Of a stretch of 64,000 nt of DNA, positions 62,709-64,000 are shown piece after piece. Numbering within the stretch: position 1 is the first letter of the stretch; each line of letters starts with the position of its first letter. Source of the stretch: Roseateles amylovorans (GTDB lineage: Bacteria > Pseudomonadota > Gammaproteobacteria > Burkholderiales > Burkholderiaceae_C); assembly GCF_025398155.2 (NCBI RefSeq), contig NZ_CP104562.2:2232001-2296000 (forward strand), written 5' to 3'. Under the pieces are notes generated by a model. It was not told the origin of the DNA. It ran no database searches and was given only the letters and a program-made list of their open reading frames with translations. The position numbers were made by a program, and so were the translations under genes.

Positions 62709-62807
62709 GTTCGGGGCGGATCTTAACTGTGGCCCTCTGCCGGGCCGTCTGGGATGGACCCCCCATCCCAAGGGGATCCCACGGGTCTGGGGAGGTGGCG
62801 GACGGTC

Positions 62808-62823
62808 TGGCCCGCACGCTGCG
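62808..62823 (+). promoter_or_regulatory. Candidate sigma-54 promoter of the ligase gene
   Basis: TGGCCCGcacgCTGCG matches the sigma-54 consensus TGGCACG-N4-TTGCW at nearly all fixed positions, with the invariant GG and GC 12 bases apart. It lies about 93 bases upstream of the ATG at 62916. Exosortase A systems commonly carry the PrsK/PrsR regulators, which are of the sigma-54 activator type, so the context supports it. It was found by eye only. Confidence 0.5.
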
Positions 62824-62915
62824 TGAGATACTTTTTCGTCATTGTTCCCGAGTCCCGTCCGCGATCCGTACCGAGCGTGCGCGCACGGTCCGCGACCCGC
62901 CGACCTCCCGCGCCC

Positions 62916-64000
62916 ATGCCCGTCACCGACAGCCACCTGCTTCCGCACCTCATCCGGCTCAGCGCCGAACGCGATCCGCAGGCGATCGCGCTGCGCGACG
63001 GCGCCCGCACGCTGGACTACGCCACGCTGGACGCCCAGGTGCAGGCGCTGGCGCAGGGCCTGCTGTCGCTGGGCCTGGGCCGGGCGGAGCGGGTCGGCAT
63101 CTACCTGGACAAGCGCGTCGAGACCGTGGTGGCCAGCTTTGCGGCGCCGGCGGCCGGCGGCGTGTTCGTGCCGATCAATCCGATCCTCAAGGCCGAGCAG
63201 GTCGGTTTCATCGTGCGGGATTGCGACGTCCGGATCCTGATCACTTCGCGCGAGCGTTACGCGGCGTTGCAACCGGTGCTGGCCGAATGCCCGTCGGTGC
63301 GGCAGGTGGTGCTGGTGGATGCGGCCGCCGATGCCGCGCCGACCGCGGGTCCGGCATCGACCGCCCCAGGCTGGCTGCGTTATGCCGATCTGCTGGACGT
63401 GCCGTCGCGCGCCGCCCATCGGGTCATCGATACCGACATGGTGGCGATCCTCTACACCTCCGGCTCGACCGGCCGCCCCAAGGGCGTGGTGCTGTCGCAT
63501 CGCAACATGGTCGCGGGGGCGAAGAGCGTGGCCAGCTATCTCGGCAACCGACCGGAGGACCGCCTGCTGGCGGCCTTGCCGCTGTCCTTCGATGCAGGCT
63601 TCAGCCAGCTGACGACGGCGTTTCACAGCGGGGCGTCGGTCTCCTTGCTGAACTACCTGATGCCGCGCGATGTGCTCAAGGCGCTGGAGCGCGACCGCAT
63701 CACCGGCCTGACCGCCGTGCCGCCGCTCTACATCCAGCTGGCACAGCTGGAATGGCCTTCTGCGATCGATGCGCACCTGCGCTACTTCGCCAACACCGGT
63801 GGCCACATGCCGCGTGAGACGCTTGATGCGCTGCGCCAGCGTGTGCCGAGCGCGCAACCCTTTCTGATGTACGGCCTGACCGAGGCCTTCCGCTCGACCT
63901 ATCTGCCGCCGGAGGAAGTGGACCGCCGCCCCGATTCCATCGGCAAGGCGATCCCGAACGCCGAGATCCTGGTGCTGCGCGAGGACGGCACGCCCTGCGC
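62916..64000 (+). CDS. Acyl-CoA ligase (AMP-forming), exosortase A system-associated, 5' part
   Basis: The frame starts at the ATG at 62916 and is open to the window edge (361 codons); the C-terminus lies outside. It is an ANL-superfamily enzyme: LRDGARTLDYATLDAQVQAL at the start, GVFVPINPILKAEQVGFIV, AILYTSGSTGRPKGVVLSH (ATP loop), LPLSFDAGFSQL, FANTGGHMPRETL and FLMYGLTEAFRSTYLPPEEV. It activates an acyl acid to an adenylate, probably to load the divergent carrier protein. It corresponds to the ligase TIGR03098 of exosortase A loci. Confidence 0.88.
   Translation, partial: MPVTDSHLLPHLIRLSAERDPQAIALRDGARTLDYATLDAQVQALAQGLLSLGLGRAERVGIYLDKRVETVVASFAAPAAGGVFVPINPILKAEQVGFIVRDCDVRILITSRERYAALQPVLAECPSVRQVVLVDAAADAAPTAGPASTAPGWLRYADLLDVPSRAAHRVIDTDMVAILYTSGSTGRPKGVVLSHRNMVAGAKSVASYLGNRPEDRLLAALPLSFDAGFSQLTTAFHSGASVSLLNYLMPRDVLKALERDRITGLTAVPPLYIQLAQLEWPSAIDAHLRYFANTGGHMPRETLDALRQRVPSAQPFLMYGLTEAFRSTYLPPEEVDRRPDSIGKAIPNAEILVLREDGTPC

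Overview
The window reads as chromosomal DNA of a high-GC betaproteobacterium of the order Burkholderiales. The gene repertoire (secreted chitinases, an alpha-1,3-glucanase-like enzyme, an exosortase A-type exopolysaccharide locus, the small Trp-rich membrane protein, a class I fumarase) resembles the Roseateles/Mitsuaria/Leptothrix group. The genus is an inference from gene content, not from a marker gene.

Layout. 1-3.1 kb: a truncated unrecognised gene, a small exported protein, and a lipoprotein/beta-barrel pair. 3.2-8.7 kb: mltB and a moxR-DUF58-transglutaminase operon. 8.7-16.5 kb: a histone-deacetylase-fold amidohydrolase, an MscS channel, a zinc alcohol dehydrogenase, a large protein with a polysaccharide-deacetylase-like C-terminus, and class I fumarase. 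16.5-18.3 kb: a small island with two decayed IS3 transposase fragments around an AT-richer lipoprotein gene. 18.3-22.4 kb: a large secreted GH87-type glucanase with two ricin-type lectin modules, then a divergent gene for a probable papain-fold (Tox-PL, glutamine deamidase-like) effector with a PIP-box-like element at its 5' end. 22.5-36.9 kb: mostly housekeeping genes (LysE exporter, nhaA, UPF0114, acs, HTH protein, cytochrome c, ilvD with a divergent LysR regulator, TPR protein, lgt, dnaQ-like exonuclease, two identical tRNA-Val genes, NUDIX hydrolase). 37-41.8 kb: two tandem GH18 chitinases with matching chitin-binding modules. 42.6-46 kb: a small exported protein, the N-degron pair aat-bpt, an ArsC-like protein and riboflavin synthase. 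46.1-48.1 kb: a membrane protein with a ClpP/crotonase-like domain.

48.1-64 kb: an exopolysaccharide locus of the exosortase A (XrtA/PEP-CTERM) type. It contains an asparagine-synthetase-like amidotransferase that lacks the usual N-terminal Cys, glycosyltransferases, a GH99-like (WbsX) protein, a Wzx-type flippase, a FemAB/CelD-like acyltransferase, a DegT-family aminotransferase, an exported TPR protein, the two exosortase A-associated hydrolases, an acyl carrier protein and the start of the acyl-CoA ligase. Nine genes from the carrier protein (62708) down to the GT30-like transferase (52638) run leftward almost without gaps and look like one operon. The ligase starts divergently behind a candidate sigma-54 promoter. 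The exosortase, its regulators and the polymerase are not in the window.

Most start codons were rechecked against Shine-Dalgarno sequences. Several genes use TTG or GTG (mscS, nhaA, the 50089 glycosyltransferase, the HTH protein, the TPR protein, the DegT protein), and several open frames extend upstream of the likely start.
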